Positions 33,627 through 44,456 of a stretch of DNA of 64,000 bases are shown piece after piece (the stretch's first letter is position 1; each line of letters begins with the position of its first letter). The notes beneath the pieces are model-generated. The model had not been told where the DNA came from, did not search any database, and saw only the letters and a program-made list of their open reading frames with translations. The stretch covers positions 11,204,001 to 11,268,000 of the forward strand of contig NC_046676.1 of assembly GCF_003369915.1 (NCBI RefSeq), written 5' to 3'. The stretch comes from Drosophila miranda. Its lineage: Eukaryota; Arthropoda; Insecta; Diptera; Drosophilidae. A program made the translations under genes and the position numbers.

Positions 33627-35665
33627 ATGACAACGAGCAGCGAGGATGTGTTGCTGCAGATGGGCGAGGTGCGGTATAAGAAGGGTGATGGGACCCTGTA
33701 CGTGATGAACGAGCGTCTGGCGTGGATGGCCGAGCACCGAGACACGGTGACCGTGTCCCACCGCTATGCTGATATTAAAAGTATGCTCGACCAGATCGCG
33801 TTTGATGCCATAGAAACTAAACTCTGCCGTTCTCCCTCTCACCCGTGCAGCACAGAAAATTTCGCCCGAAGGCAAGCCCAAGGTGCAGCTACAGGTGGTG
33901 CTCCACGATGGCAACACATCGACTTTTCATTTTGTCAATCGCCAGGGTATGCCGGCTATGTTGGCCGATCGCGATAAGGTCAAGGAGCTGCTCCAGCAAC
34001 TGTTGCCCAACTTCAAGCGCAAGGTAGACAAAGATCTAGAGGACAAGAACCGCGTCCTTATGGAGAATCCCAACTTGCTTCAGCTATACAAAGATTTGGT
34101 CATTACAAAAGTCCTTACCAGCGATGAGTTTTGGTCCACGCATGCCAAAGACCATGCACTCAAAAAGATGGGCAAATCCCAGGAAATCGGTGAGTGACCA
34201 GGCACGCTCTTATCCTTAAATATTGTCATTCCTCACGATTGTTGGATTCCTCCTGTAGGTGTTTCTGGCGCTTTTCTGGCTGACATCAAGCCACAAACGG
34301 ATGGATGCAACGGCCTGAAGTACAACCTTACTGCCGATGTTATACACTGCATTTTTAAGACATATCCCGCCGTCAAGCGCAAGCACACGGAGAACGTGCC
34401 CAACAAGCTGCCTGAGTCGGAGTTCTGGACTAAGTTCTTCCAATCTCATTACTTTCATCGCGATCGCCTTACAGCTGGCACAAAAGACATATTCACCGAA
34501 TGCGGCAAGATCGATGATCAGGCGCTCAAGGCGGCGGTGCAGAAGGGAGCTGGGGATCCCTTTCTGGATCTGAAGAAATTTGAAGATGTTCCCCTGGAGG
34601 AGGGCTTTGGCAGCGTGCCCGGCGATCGCAATGTCGTCAATAGCGGCAACATTGTTCACCAGAACATGATCAAAAGGTTCAACCAGCATTCCATCATGGT
34701 ACTCAAGACTTGTGCCAATGTAAATTCAGGACCCTCTTCCATGACCAACGGCACCAACAATGCCACCGGACCAGTATCGCAATCTGCCTACACGAACGGC
34801 CTCAATGGAAAGGCCACAGCGACAGCCACAGCCACAAAGTCACAACCCACCGATACAGTGGAACCCGATGAGCCAAATACGAAGAAACAGCGATTGATTG
34901 AAAAGATTCACTACGAAGACCTGGGCGATCCTCTAACGGAAGTCAACGAGGACTCATCCAATGGAGACGGGGGCCAGCCTAAGCAGTTTGAGCTCTCCAA
35001 GGTGGAGCGCTACCTCAACGGACCCGTTCAGCATGGCATGTATGAAACCCATAGCGAAAAGTTTAGCCTGGAGGATGTGCAGTACAAACTAGTGCGCAAT
35101 TCGGAGTCCTGGCTGAATCGCAGTGTGCAGCGCGGTGTCATCTGCCCCAAGGCCGCCGTAAATGCTCTCGGAGAGCTAAGTCCAGGCGGTACCTTAATGC
35201 GTGGCTTTCAAGAGCAGTCGGCAGGACGTAAGTTGCAGTGAATTTTTAATTGATATGATTTTGTGTTCATGTAATTATTGATTGTATCTTTTGCACAGAG
35301 CTGGTTCCTAGTGACTTTCAGCGCGAATTGCGCCACTTGTATCTTTCGCTGTCGGAGCTGTTGAAACATTTCTGGAACTGTTTTCCACCCACCACCGAAG
35401 AGCTGGAGGCGAAGCTCCAGCGCATGCATGACACCCTACAACGTTTCAAAATGGCCAAACTGGTTCCGTTTGAGGTAGGCTTTTCATTGCTCAGGGTCAA
35501 TCGAACCATCTGTTACGTGCTCCCTTGCCTTTTCCACAGAATCGTGCTATGCATGAGCTCTCGCCGCTGCGTTCCTCACTCACTCAGCACATGAACCAGC
35601 TGTTGCGCACTGCCAACTCCAAGTTCGTCACGTGGAAGGAGCGCAAGCTACGAAACAACAGATAG
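33627..35665 (+). CDS. Tfb1: Tfb1, TFIIH core subunit p62 (GTF2H1)
   Basis: Five exons (33627–33780, 33851–34189, 34259–35227, 35299–35474, 35540–35665) give 587 residues. The N-terminal PH domain covers about residues 1–105 ([36 protein letters not shown]). Two BSD domains follow, with the FW signatures [12 protein letters not shown] and [15 protein letters not shown]. The C-terminal part has [20 protein letters not shown] and ends in [11 protein letters not shown]. The acceptor of exon 2 could also be five bases later, but only the one used keeps the phase. Known role: structural subunit of TFIIH in transcription initiation and nucleotide-excision repair; the PH domain binds activators and XPC/TFIIE. 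Repeat B lies upstream. Confidence 0.96.
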
Positions 35666-36695
35666 CAGGAACCCGCCGTGCGTGAACTCGAGATTCTGCC
35701 ACTCACCTCACAAACAATTATTATAGAATAGGAGTATAGTCATAAGTGAGTGGAACGCATTGGAATAAATCATTATTTGCAACTATATAGGAGTCATGTG
35801 TTGTGTCTGCTCCCCGTTTCTCAACAATATTTGGGAGAGTTTAGCTTGGTTGCTGGCTCTGCTCAATTGGGAACGTTATCACCCCATACAAATTTGTATT
35901 TTGTTCGATTTCTATCCCTACGCACCGCAATCACTGCACGGAAGTCAAATATGTAAAATCAAATTCATTGGCACTTTTCTTTATTTTAGGCAAAAATTGA
36001 AATATTTCTGCATTCTATAAAGAGTAATCTGGTATAGCTTTAATTTGTGCAAGATAAATGCCCAACTGCTTCGCCGATTCAATGGAATTTTGGGCAGCGG
36101 AGTGTATATCGTATACACGTGAGCAAGACAGCAGTTATTAGCAGATAAAACATTTGAATGCTAACCAATTAAAGCGAAAGATATTTTTAGAATCACGCTC
36201 CGAGAGGGTTTCCCGTTGGCAGACCCAAAAGTATGTGCTCGCCTGATCCTGACTTGGACATAATCCGAAGGGAGTTGGAATGTACTAATTGAATATTGTA
36301 ATCCTAAGAAATTAAAGATTGTAAACTGGATGTTCGATTGTTCGGTTACAGTTTGAACTGAATTAAACCAATTCGGGGTGACCCAAATTCCCTATCTGGA
36401 TTTTAATTAACAGCTTCTTGGCCACGCACCTTTCTTGGCTGCTTCTGGCCACCGCGGCCTGCCAGTCTAATTTAGAAGTTGAAGAGTCGAGCATCGAACA
36501 TGAGATGCCATTGGATGTCGGATGCTATGAACAGATCTTTGAACTTTCCGCAATGGCAGTGTCTGGTGTGGTCCATAATGCACTGGAAATTAGTGAGCTC
36601 TGCTCTATTATTCACCACAAACTCTGAATTTGGGGTAATCTAGCCTCAATTCATGTGTTTTTTGTTAGGTTAATAAATCGGTTACCGTTTCGCAG
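35666..36695. other. Tfb1 3' UTR and spacer before the DM4/12 cluster
   Basis: No complete gene is seen. At 36418–36557 there is a signal-peptide-like frame (LATHLSWLLLATAAC) that starts with TTG, not ATG. It could be the unresolved first exon of the next gene. Confidence 0.45.
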
Positions 36696-37538
36696 ATATT
36701 TATGGCTATATCGGTGCCCATAGGCTTGCCGCATCGGAATGTGTTCTTGTCGTACAATTACGAGTTCAATTACTACCAGCCAGAGCATGTCTACAAGTAT
36801 CCGCCTATTCTGGTGAGTATTGGCAGTGCTGGTTCGTGTCGTGAGTCTTTTGTTTAAAATTTACCAACTCTATTACTAGATGGGCGACTATCAGGACTCC
36901 TATCTGACATATCCCACCTCGGGGCGTGGGGACAACGGCAGGCATTGCCAGAACTGCACTGAGCGGAGGGATCAGGATGGTGAAACCAACAGCAACACCA
37001 GCAGTAACTCAACAACGGAATCGGAATCGGAATCAACATCAACGTCACGTGAAAAACGTTCCTTGTCGTTGATGAGTCGCTCCATATTCTACTCAATGAT
37101 AAGGGACAAGCTGAAAAGGTGCGAACAGTAGCATCTTGTGATATTTCTAATGCTAATCGTGATCGCTATCGCTATCCCTCCCCAGATCGGGTTACCCTGC
37201 CCAGGCCTGTCTGCTGCGTACGATATGCGAGACGAATGCCTCGCAGTTGGGCGAAGTCAACGGCTTCTTGGGCAGCCTAATCCACATCATATTCACGTAA
37301 GGCTGAAAGCCCAATGAATCTTAAAACCATACTCAATTATCCCTTGTCTTGTTGCAGTCCAAGCAGTTCTAAGGATGAGCATCTTCCCGATGAGTTTTAC
37401 CAGGCCGAGTGGGATGGTCGACATCATCGGGAATGCTCCAGCTACACCTCCAATTGTGAGGCGAACATCTTGGACCTGATATCCGTGCCCGTGGAGCAGA
37501 CGCTGAGCGACATTGTAAGTGGGCGTAGAAGAAAATAA
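36696..37538 (+). CDS. DM4/12-family secreted protein 1 (5' end unresolved)
   Basis: Four exons are clear: 36696–36812, 36880–37118, 37186–37296 and 37358–37538. They encode IFMAISVPIGLPHRNVFLSY, a Ser/Thr/Glu/Asn-rich insert, a basic site (SREKRSLSLMSRS) and the DM4/12 core (IRDKLKRSGYPAQACLLRTI, PDEFYQAEWDGRHHRECSSY) with paired Cys. The order and intron positions match the two genes that follow. The signal-peptide exon is not certain. The only candidate, at 36418, begins with TTG and would need a weak phase-0 donor. The last exon contains a GTAAGT at 37515, so an alternative C terminus is possible. Function of the family is not known; it is expanded in insects and secreted. Confidence 0.8.
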
Positions 37539-37558
37539 ACTTGACTTCCATCTGAATA

Positions 37559-37578
37559 GTCTCTCTCTCTCTCTCTCT
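37559..37578 (+). repeat. (TC)n microsatellite
   Basis: An uninterrupted TC run of about 20 bases lies in the spacer between the first two DM4/12 genes. Confidence 0.8.
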
Positions 37579-37713
37579 GGGTGGGGGGCTTACTTATCCA
37601 ATTAGCGGACACTCTCTCCGCGGTGCAAAGCAATTGCTGTGCAGTACCCAGCGCCAATTGTCGGTTCAGTTGCTGACTGAACACCGTGGAGGTCTATCGT
37701 GCGTTTCCCGTAA

Positions 37714-38764
37714 ATGAAAATGATTTCAATGCGAGCCCGGGCTCTTCTGGGGATGGTTTCCCTGTTTGTGACTGTCTTGGATCTAGCCGACACGCATGTG
37801 GCCTTCACAACGGCCAGTACCCATGGCGTGAGTACATCCATGAATAGGTGGTATTAATGGTCTCAAATGGATGTTCTTCACCCTTAGATCTTTGCGGCGC
37901 TGGCTGTACCCCTGGAGCTGCCTCATCGCAACGTTTTTGTGTCCTACAACTTTGAGGCCAACTACAATTTACCCGCTAACTGGGGGAAATTTACGATATT
38001 TGTGAGTGCATTATGCGTTTGTTTGAGGCTATAAAATGCCGCATTTGCTGACACATTAGCACACTTTTTGTGCCCCAATTAACAGCTCTTGGCTTTAGGA
38101 CAAACAGACAAACAGAATGATAATGGAACTTGGTTCTATTGTAGCAAAACGGTCCCATTGAATCTGAAGAGCTGGAGCCAGAGGTGGAAGGAGAGGAAGA
38201 AGTGGAGGTGGAGTCTTCTCGTAAAATAAAAAGTGACTCCCAGAACGGCACCAATGAGGAGGATCAGGAGGAAATGGAGGACGATCCCACTGAGGCTCCC
38301 GTCAATCAGCGTAAAAGTCGCGCTCTGATTACACGTTCCAACATCTATCGCATATTTATAGATAAACTCCAAAGGTAAGCTAAGCTTTCAGAAGATTTAT
38401 TTCAGCTTGAGCCAAGATCCACTTTTAGAAGCGGCTTTCAAGGCGAGGCCTGTCTGCTACGCTTGATCTGTGAGACGAGTGCTGCGGAGCTGAACGAACT
38501 GAATGGCGTTTTGGGCAGCCTACTACATGTTCTATTTAGGTAAGATGAAGGTCACTTGTGAAGATATCTAGTTGAATCTGTTAACATTGCAGTCCCAGCA
38601 CTTCAGAGTCAGAGCAGCTGCCACTGCGCTACTACCAGGCGGAGCACGATGGCTGGCATGAGAACTGCCACTACTACCATCTGGACTGCGGGGAGAGTGT
38701 TCTGGAACTGATATCGGAGCCCTTTGAAGAGATTCTGAAACGCATTGAGCGCCATCACATGTAG
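37714..38764 (+). CDS. DM4/12-family secreted protein 2
   Basis: Five exons (37714–37827, 37888–38001, 38145–38374, 38429–38539, 38593–38764) give 246 residues. A signal peptide (RARALLGMVSLFVTVLDLAD) is followed by IFAALAVPLELPHRNVFVSY, the same β-like segment as in its neighbours. Next comes a highly acidic insert (EELEPEVEGEEEVEVE and EEDQEEMEDDP), a basic spot (NQRKSRALITRS) and the DM4/12 core with Cys at CLLRLICE and CHYYHLDCGE. All introns fall at equivalent places to those in protein 1. It arose by tandem duplication. No function is assigned. Confidence 0.9.
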
Positions 38765-38997
38765 AACAAAAAAATATACAAGCAGATCCAAACCGTTTGA
38801 CCTGATTCGTATTTCTCGCTTTTCAATTAGCAACTTTCGCTGCCAGAAACAAAAAGCCAAAGGTTCTTTACCAGCTCATAATTGGATTATCACTTTTAAG
38901 GTGAAGAAAGAAGAAAGGTTTTTTCCTCAGTCGTTGTGGTCTTGCGGCTCAGTTCGATGAGACACCTGTTGCTGTCCAGAGCGTCGCAGAGGTAACG

Positions 38998-40056
38998 ATG
39001 GACTGGGCAGTCCTTTTGATTTTGTGCTCACTCCATGAGGTTCAGTCTCATTTCGTTTGGAATACTGGGGGTGGGTCGTCGGTGAGTTGTGCCTGTAATA
39101 CCGGTTCGAAGGTTCCCCGTTTCTCATTATCCGATTTGGCAGCTCTTTGTGGCCATTGCTATTCCCCTGGAGTTGCACAACAAGGTCTTTCTGTCGTACA
39201 ACTTTGAGGTTAGCTATCACCTGCCAAAAAGTTGGACCGACAAGCCGCCCGTTCTAGTAAGATTACATCGGATTCACATGGCGGTTTCATTCCAATTTTG
39301 TTTCCCCCTTAGAGACATGGCAATGGGACTAATGGTAATTATTCTTTGAGTGACTACGATGGTCACCATGGACTCTATGGGCCCGATTACTATGAGGACT
39401 ACCAGGATAACTATCATTCCGGACACAAGCACAAGCCTTCGCATCACAAGAAAAAGAAGAAGAAGCCTTCTCACCAGCCTGCTAGTGGAGGAGGAGGAGC
39501 TGTCCTGAAGCCACCAAAGCATAAGCACAAGCGTAAACACAAACACAAGCCGAAACCCCCGCCACCAAAGGACGAAGATGATGGCGACTACAAGGACTTC
39601 TTTGAGGGATTTCCGCTGGACGGTGATGGCGATCCAGTGCCCAGACATCGCCACGAAAGATCTCTGCTCTCGCGCTCAAAGTTCTACGAGATACTCAGTC
39701 ACCGCTTCGAACAGTAAGTAATCTCCCAGAGAAACTCCAAACGAGATCGGAGACTGATCCAAAGTGATTCCAGGCACGGCTTCGGTTCCGGCGATCAGTG
39801 CCTTCTGCGGCTGATCTGCGAGGCGAACAGCTACCAACTGGGAAACCATAACGGAGTGCTGGGCAGCTTGGTCCACGTCATGTTCAGTCCCACCAGCTCT
39901 CGCTACGAGTCGCTGCCGAAGCGCTACTATATCGCCGAGCTGGATGGACAGAGGGGCAGCTGCGAGGGCTACAGGAGGGAGTGCAAGCAGAGTATTCTCG
40001 ACCTGATCACGCAACCCATACTCCGCTCGATGGGAAATAAAAGCAGTATCCACTAA
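38998..40056 (+). CDS. DM4/12-family secreted protein 3, Lys/His-rich
   Basis: Four exons (38998–39081, 39143–39256, 39313–39713, 39774–40056) give 293 residues. A signal peptide (MDWAVLLILCSLHEVQS) is followed by LFVAIAIPLELHNKVFLSYN. The variable insert is long and rich in Lys, His and Pro (HKPSHHKKKKKKPSHQ, PKHKHKRKHKHKPKPPPPK) with an acidic end (DEDDGDY). After RHERSLLSRSKFYEI comes the usual core (QCLLRLICEANSYQLG, YYIAELDGQRGSCEGYR). Compared with proteins 1 and 2, the last two coding exons are fused, so one intron has been lost. No function is assigned. Confidence 0.9.
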
Positions 40057-40077
40057 GTTCACTGTCCGCGACTTTAT

Positions 40078-40753
40078 TCAGGTGTTGTTCATGAATCTTT
40101 TGAACGCCGGCCAGAAGCAGTTCCTCGTGTAAGAGCGTGCCTCCTGGCACATCTTATTGTTGCGCTGCCACAGCCCTGGGGGACAGTGTTGCATCAGCCG
40201 GAAGTAGGCGCACAGGCTGTAGAAGAGGGCGTGTCTGTCGCAGGCATCGCTCTGGCGACTCACTCCGGTCAGCTCCTGGTACTTGCTGTACACCAACGAG
40301 GAGCAGTTGCCAAAGTTCGCGGCGTAGGCATCGATGGTGGGGTGGTGGCTGAAGGCTCGCTCCAGCATGGGTCGCACAAGGGGGAGCCTCAGTCGGAAGC
40401 CCTGCAAGGCCGCGCTGGCATTGAATATGCAGGCCAGGCGGCACTGGGGGATGGCAGAAGGGCGGATGAGTATATGTAAGTCTAGTGCGATGCGATGTCT
40501 ATCGGATACTCACGCTTGGCTGCTGTCCGGAGTCGCGGCACTCACTGTTGTAGACGCCCCAGTTGGGCATGGGAGCGGGACAACAGATCAGTACGTTCTG
40601 TGGGGGTTGCACTCATGTAGTTATTGGCTTCTGGGGTTTCCCCCAAATACTTACCTGAACAGACTTGGGCGCTGCCTTGCACTTGGCTGCCTTGAGGGGA
40701 GGAAGTGTCCAGGAGAGCATTGATAGTAAAATGGTAATCCAAACACTCCACAT
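40078..40753 (-). CDS. Plus-C odorant-binding protein 1 (Obp50 type)
   Basis: Three minus-strand exons (40753–40655, 40597–40514, 40443–40078) give 182 residues with phase-0 joins. A signal peptide (WITILLSMLSWTLPPLKA) is followed by the Cys-rich body: VLICCPAPMP, ECRDSGQQPS, CRLACIFNASAAL, NFGNCSSLVYSKY, CDRHALFYSLCAYF, HCPPGLWQRNNKMC and NCFWPAF. This matches the Plus-C class, which has extra Cys beyond the classical six and a Pro after the last core Cys. Such proteins are secreted into sensillum lymph or other fluids and bind small hydrophobic ligands. A TATA-like TTATATTG lies ~50 bases upstream and supports this ATG over an earlier in-frame one at 40804. The intron pattern is shared by the next genes. 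Confidence 0.9.
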
Positions 40754-40987
40754 GGCTACAGCTTCGAATACCGAATGTTCTAATTCCAGGGGATGATCAG
40801 TCAATATAAGGTTGCGTGTGGCAGGCAGAGAGATGACATGGAGATGGCGATGGTACTAGCGTTGGGGGAGACTTTAACCCAATGAAACCCCGGAACCAGA
40901 TATCTGGGATTATAGAGTCATTTCGAAGTAATAGAAAATATTTTCGACTCTTTCAAAATTCATTATAAGATCCGCAATTTAAGAAAA

Positions 40988-41785
40988 ATGTCTGTTCTGT
41001 GGCTCTTGTGCTGCATGGGAATGCTGTTGGTTTCTGTGGCGCGCGGTGAGATCTTGGATATGGGAAACTGCTCGAGGCTGTTTAACACAAAGACTCTGGA
41101 CTGGTGCTGCGGTAGGAACGTTTTGAGCATGTTCGCCTTTGTGGGCACCAACTGCACAGCCTACTTGAACGACTATGGACCAGTTAGTAATATTTAACAA
41201 AAGCATTTACGCTAATATTAATAAAGGATGATGCCTTTTCAGTGCCGCTATGATTGTATCTTCAATCACTGGGGGATACGCGACGAGACGCAGTTCAAAC
41301 TCAAAATGCCAGAGCTGTTCATGATGATTACCAAGCTGTACAGTCCCCTCAACGGATACCACAGCTATGGCGTGGCCCTGAAGATGGCCTACGAAACCTG
41401 TGACCGACTGGGCACCAAGTACGCAGACTTCATTATGCTCTATTCCGCTCATATCCAGGATACATTGGGTCAGGACAACTTTACATCCAACGCCCCCTTC
41501 AAAGATTGCTCGCCCTTTTCCATGTACCACGCTCAGTGCGCGGCGATATATCTGATGCTCGAATGTCCTCGAAGATACTGGCAGCCGGATGCCCCGGAGT
41601 GCAATATCCTAAAGGAGACAGTCCGATCCTGCGTCCGCATTTTCGAAGAGGGTACTCTACCGAAGAGCGACCCGGAGACGAAGAGTTCGGGCAGTCGACT
41701 ATACACGGTTGGCCTGCTTGCTTTTCTAGCTAGTGTCACCTGTACATATTTCCAGCTACATATATGTTCCGAATCGTTTGTGTGA
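40988..41785 (+). CDS. Plus-C odorant-binding protein 2, with hydrophobic tail
   Basis: Two exons (40988–41182, 41243–41785) give 245 residues. The signal peptide (LWLLCCMGMLLVSVARG) precedes a body with the Plus-C pattern: NCSRLF, LDWCCGRN, NCTAYLNDYGP, CRYDCIFNHWGI, KDCSPFSMYHAQCAAIYLML, CPRRYW and CNILKETVRSC. It lacks the first-exon intron of its neighbours. Unusually, about 40 more residues follow the last core Cys. They include a hydrophobic run (YTVGLLAFLASVTCTYFQL) that could be a membrane anchor or a GPI signal, not usual for this secreted family. The donor GTTAGT at 41183 is weak but gives the expected CRYDC junction. Confidence 0.88.
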
Positions 41786-42110
41786 TTGCGATCCATGAAA
41801 ATGAAATGTCTTTAAAGGGAATCGGTTTGGGTCAGACACTGTAATTGCCTGTGTCTGGCTCTGGTCAGGCCGGTAGACTTTGCCCAGCAGTACTTTCAAC
41901 CGAATGCTCATCATGATGACTGATGATAGAAGCAAATTTAGAGGTGGGGCACGTGCTGTGTCCGTTGGGGGCACGAGACCTTCAATTAAACGGCTTTCAC
42001 AAGCCATAAATGACGCGATTTGCTCCATTAATTAGACGACAGAGAAGTTGCGGTAGTGGGGTTATAAATTAAGCGGTTATGTTTAGGCGCAGCTCAGACT
42101 GACAGAAATA
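41786..42110. promoter_or_regulatory. Spacer with TATA box of Plus-C OBP 3
   Basis: No coding sequence is seen. TTATAAATTAAG at 42062–42073 is a good TATA box about 50 bases before the next ATG. Confidence 0.6.
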
Positions 42111-42833
42111 ATGAATAAGGACAGAGCTCTGATCATCTGCTCGCTGAGCGCTATACTGTACTCCACAATTGTGGGATCCGCACCTGCCCCAGCGGATGTA
42201 GACTGCAGTAGGCGGCAGGATTTCAATGTGAGTGTTTCCAATTTAGGATGAGATGGGGAGAAGCTGTGATATGTTAGATTTCTTAATCCCCAGGCCGTCA
42301 GAGGCTGCTGCACCATTCCCACCTTCCACTTTGAGGCCTTTCGGAAGCAGTGCGGCAGGTACATGCCCGAGAGTGGACCCCGGGTGTCACCCGTAAGTTG
42401 AAGTTGAAGGTCCCCCAAAGCCAAGCCCCTTTGCTAATCTTCTCTGATCTCGCGCCAGTGCCTCTACGACTGCATCTTCAATGCGACTGGAATCCTAAAT
42501 GGATCGGAGGTGGATGCGGAAAATGCCCGCAGCATGCTGCAGCGGTTGCTGGGCAACAATCAGGACTTCGTGGACGTCTACTTGGACGGAATGTTGCAGT
42601 GTCCCGGGGCTGTGGATGCAATGCTGAGGTCCAAAAGACCCCGTCCGATGCCCGGTGTGGAGCAGTGCTCCCCAGTGCCCCTCTACTATGGGATCTGTAC
42701 TACGAAACACATCTTCAGCTATTGTCCTTCGTCCAGCTGGTCCGACACGGAGCTGTGCGAGACGGCTCGTCTCCAGAACCTTCACTGCCCAACCATGCGT
42801 GCATCACGTGGCGGCGGTCCCAGACCCATTTGA
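42111..42833 (+). CDS. Plus-C odorant-binding protein 3
   Basis: Three exons (42111–42227, 42294–42392, 42459–42833) give 196 residues, with introns at the same sites as OBP 1. A signal peptide (LIICSLSAILYSTIVGSA) precedes VDCSRRQDFN, VRGCCTIPTF, KQCGRYMPES, CLYDCIFNATGI, LQCPGAVDAML, EQCSPVPLYYGIC, YCPSSSW, LCETARLQNLHC. This is the full Plus-C set. It is nearest in sequence to OBP 4 just downstream (shared CxxxCIF…LL…NQ/HQxFVD.Y…G), so these two are likely recent tandem duplicates. The expected role is extracellular binding of a small ligand; the ligand is unknown. Confidence 0.92.
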
Positions 42834-42983
42834 ATAAACAAAAATAATAATAATCGTAAATGAGCACCCCATTCTCTTGATGGATGAACAGTAAATGGAC
42901 CAAGTCGAATGCCATTCGGGCATCCGGTTGGGATTGTATATATGGGATATCTGGTGCTGTCCGGTTACCAGAAGGTGCCTGAA

Positions 42984-43619
42984 ATGCCACACCAGCTTGC
43001 TTTGATACTGTTCTCGTTCCTGGTCAGTCCAGGAGCCGGCGAGCCGGACTGCTCTCAACGTCCCGACTTGAATGTGAGTATTGTCAGCCGCCAACATATT
43101 ATCCTGGAGATTCAATATCACCTCGAAATAGGCATTGAAAAACTGTTGCAAAATGCCATTGCTGGAGCTTTCCAAATACACCTCGCAATGCGGCCAGTAC
43201 CTGGTCAATGGGGCGCACATTACACCCGTAAGTACGATCTTTGTGGAGCTTGGGGATCCCCTAATAAGAATCTGCACTTACAGTGCAGCTTTGAATGCAT
43301 TTTTGATGCGGCGAAAGCCCTGAACGGAACCAGTCTGGTTATGGAAAATATCCGTAAAATGATGGAAACCCTTTTGGAGAGCCATCAGGAGTTTGTGGAT
43401 ATCTATACGGAGGGCTTTCACCACTGTTCCGGAGAGGAGCAGGCCATGATCAAGAGCCTGAAGCGTCGCCGCATGCCCATCACCGGTAAGTGCTCCTCCA
43501 TGTCGGTCATGTACGGCCTCTGCGCCCATCGGTATGTGTACAGGAACTGTCCGGAGAGTGTGTCCAGCAAGAGCACCATGTGCATCGAGGCTAGGGAATA
43601 CAGCATTCACTGTGAATAG
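42984..43619 (+). CDS. Plus-C odorant-binding protein 4
   Basis: Three exons (42984–43073, 43132–43227, 43284–43619) give 173 residues. The ATG at 42984 is chosen because a TATA box (GTATATATG, 42936–42944) lies inside the longer open frame and would start transcription near 42967. This start gives a clean signal peptide (MPHQLALILFSFLVSPGAG). The body has DCSQRPDLN, LKNCCKMPLL, SQCGQYL, CSFECIFDAAKAL, HHCSGEEQAMI, KCSSMSVMYGLC, NCPESV, MCIEAREYSIHC. Sequence and gene structure pair it with OBP 3. The exon-2 acceptor (CGAAATAG) lacks a pyrimidine tract but gives the right frame. Confidence 0.9.
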   Translation: MPHQLALILFSFLVSPGAGEPDCSQRPDLNVSIVSRQHIILEIQYHLEIGIEKLLQNAIAGAFQIHLAMRPVPGQWGAHYTRKYDLCGAWGSPNKNLHLQCSFECIFDAAKALNGTSLVMENIRKMMETLLESHQEFVDIYTEGFHHCSGEEQAMIKSLKRRRMPITGKCSSMSVMYGLCAHRYVYRNCPESVSSKSTMCIEAREYSIHCE

Positions 43620-43691
43620 GTGCGCTACATCCTCGAATAAATAAACATTTCCAGCTGCTTTTATCATGATTCACTATGATTTATTCTTGGA

Positions 43692-44222
43692 TCAGTTGAA
43701 GATCACATCTCGCCATGTGGGCCGATCGGCATATTCAAACATTTCCTGATCCCTGGAATTACAACCCATCATATCCTGATTTCTGGACATAGACTCCAGC
43801 TGGTTGGCAGATTCTTTGTCTTCCTCCTCCCCATAACTCATGCTTGCTGCCAAAATTGAGGTTCGTTTGAGTTCAGGAATGATCTTTGATCTTGGTTAAT
43901 GCTCTCACCCAATTCATCCAAGCTCAGGCCTAGGCGTTGGGCGTGCTGCATGACAGCCTTCAACAGCAGTTGAGTATCGACAATGCCATCACGCTCTATG
44001 CTCTGAAACGAGACGAGCAGATTCTCATCAAGAGCCCGCTCTGGGTCCTGGAAATTATTCTCCAGTTCGCTATCTTCTGAATCGAACTAAGGGAAGAATT
44101 ACTGGATTACTGGTTAGAGTCAGCTTGGGGTTAGTCACCTCTGGTCCCACCACAAAGTCCCTGAAGGCTCCATCTACTTCAGACCAAAGCAGCAGGCAAA
44201 ACACGAGTGTTAGCTGATTCAT
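43692..44222 (-). CDS. Small secreted acidic protein, unknown family
   Basis: Three minus-strand exons (44222–44139, 44086–43909, 43846–43692) give 138 residues. A signal peptide (MNQLTLVFCLLLWSEVDG) precedes an acidic body (FDSEDSELENNFQDPERALD), a helical stretch (GIVDTQLLLKAVMQHAQRLG, LSLDEL) and a Met/Asn/Glu-rich tail ending DRPTWRDVIFN. Only one Cys is left after the signal peptide, so it is not an odorant-binding protein despite its place inside the cluster. All three splice joins are in phase, which argues for a real gene. I do not recognise the family. Confidence 0.82.
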
Positions 44223-44456
44223 GGCTACAATCAAGTGGCGGGTGTTGCTCTGCAGCACATCGAACTTTGACTGATCGCGAGTCATAATGGGTGCACCACA
44301 AAAGAGCCCCATTTTGCATGGTCAATTTGCTGGGCAATGATCAATGGGTAATTATGAAACATACATTTATACGACCCCCGAAAAAGATCAAAGATTAAAT
44401 CTAAATGGAATCTTTTACTATAAATATTTGTGGACAGTTGTTGAATGCGAAGTATT

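Noticed and set aside
40613-40804. Upstream ATG at 40804 as the start of Plus-C OBP 1
   Set aside because: A TATA-like sequence overlaps this ATG, and starting at 40753 gives a proper signal peptide.
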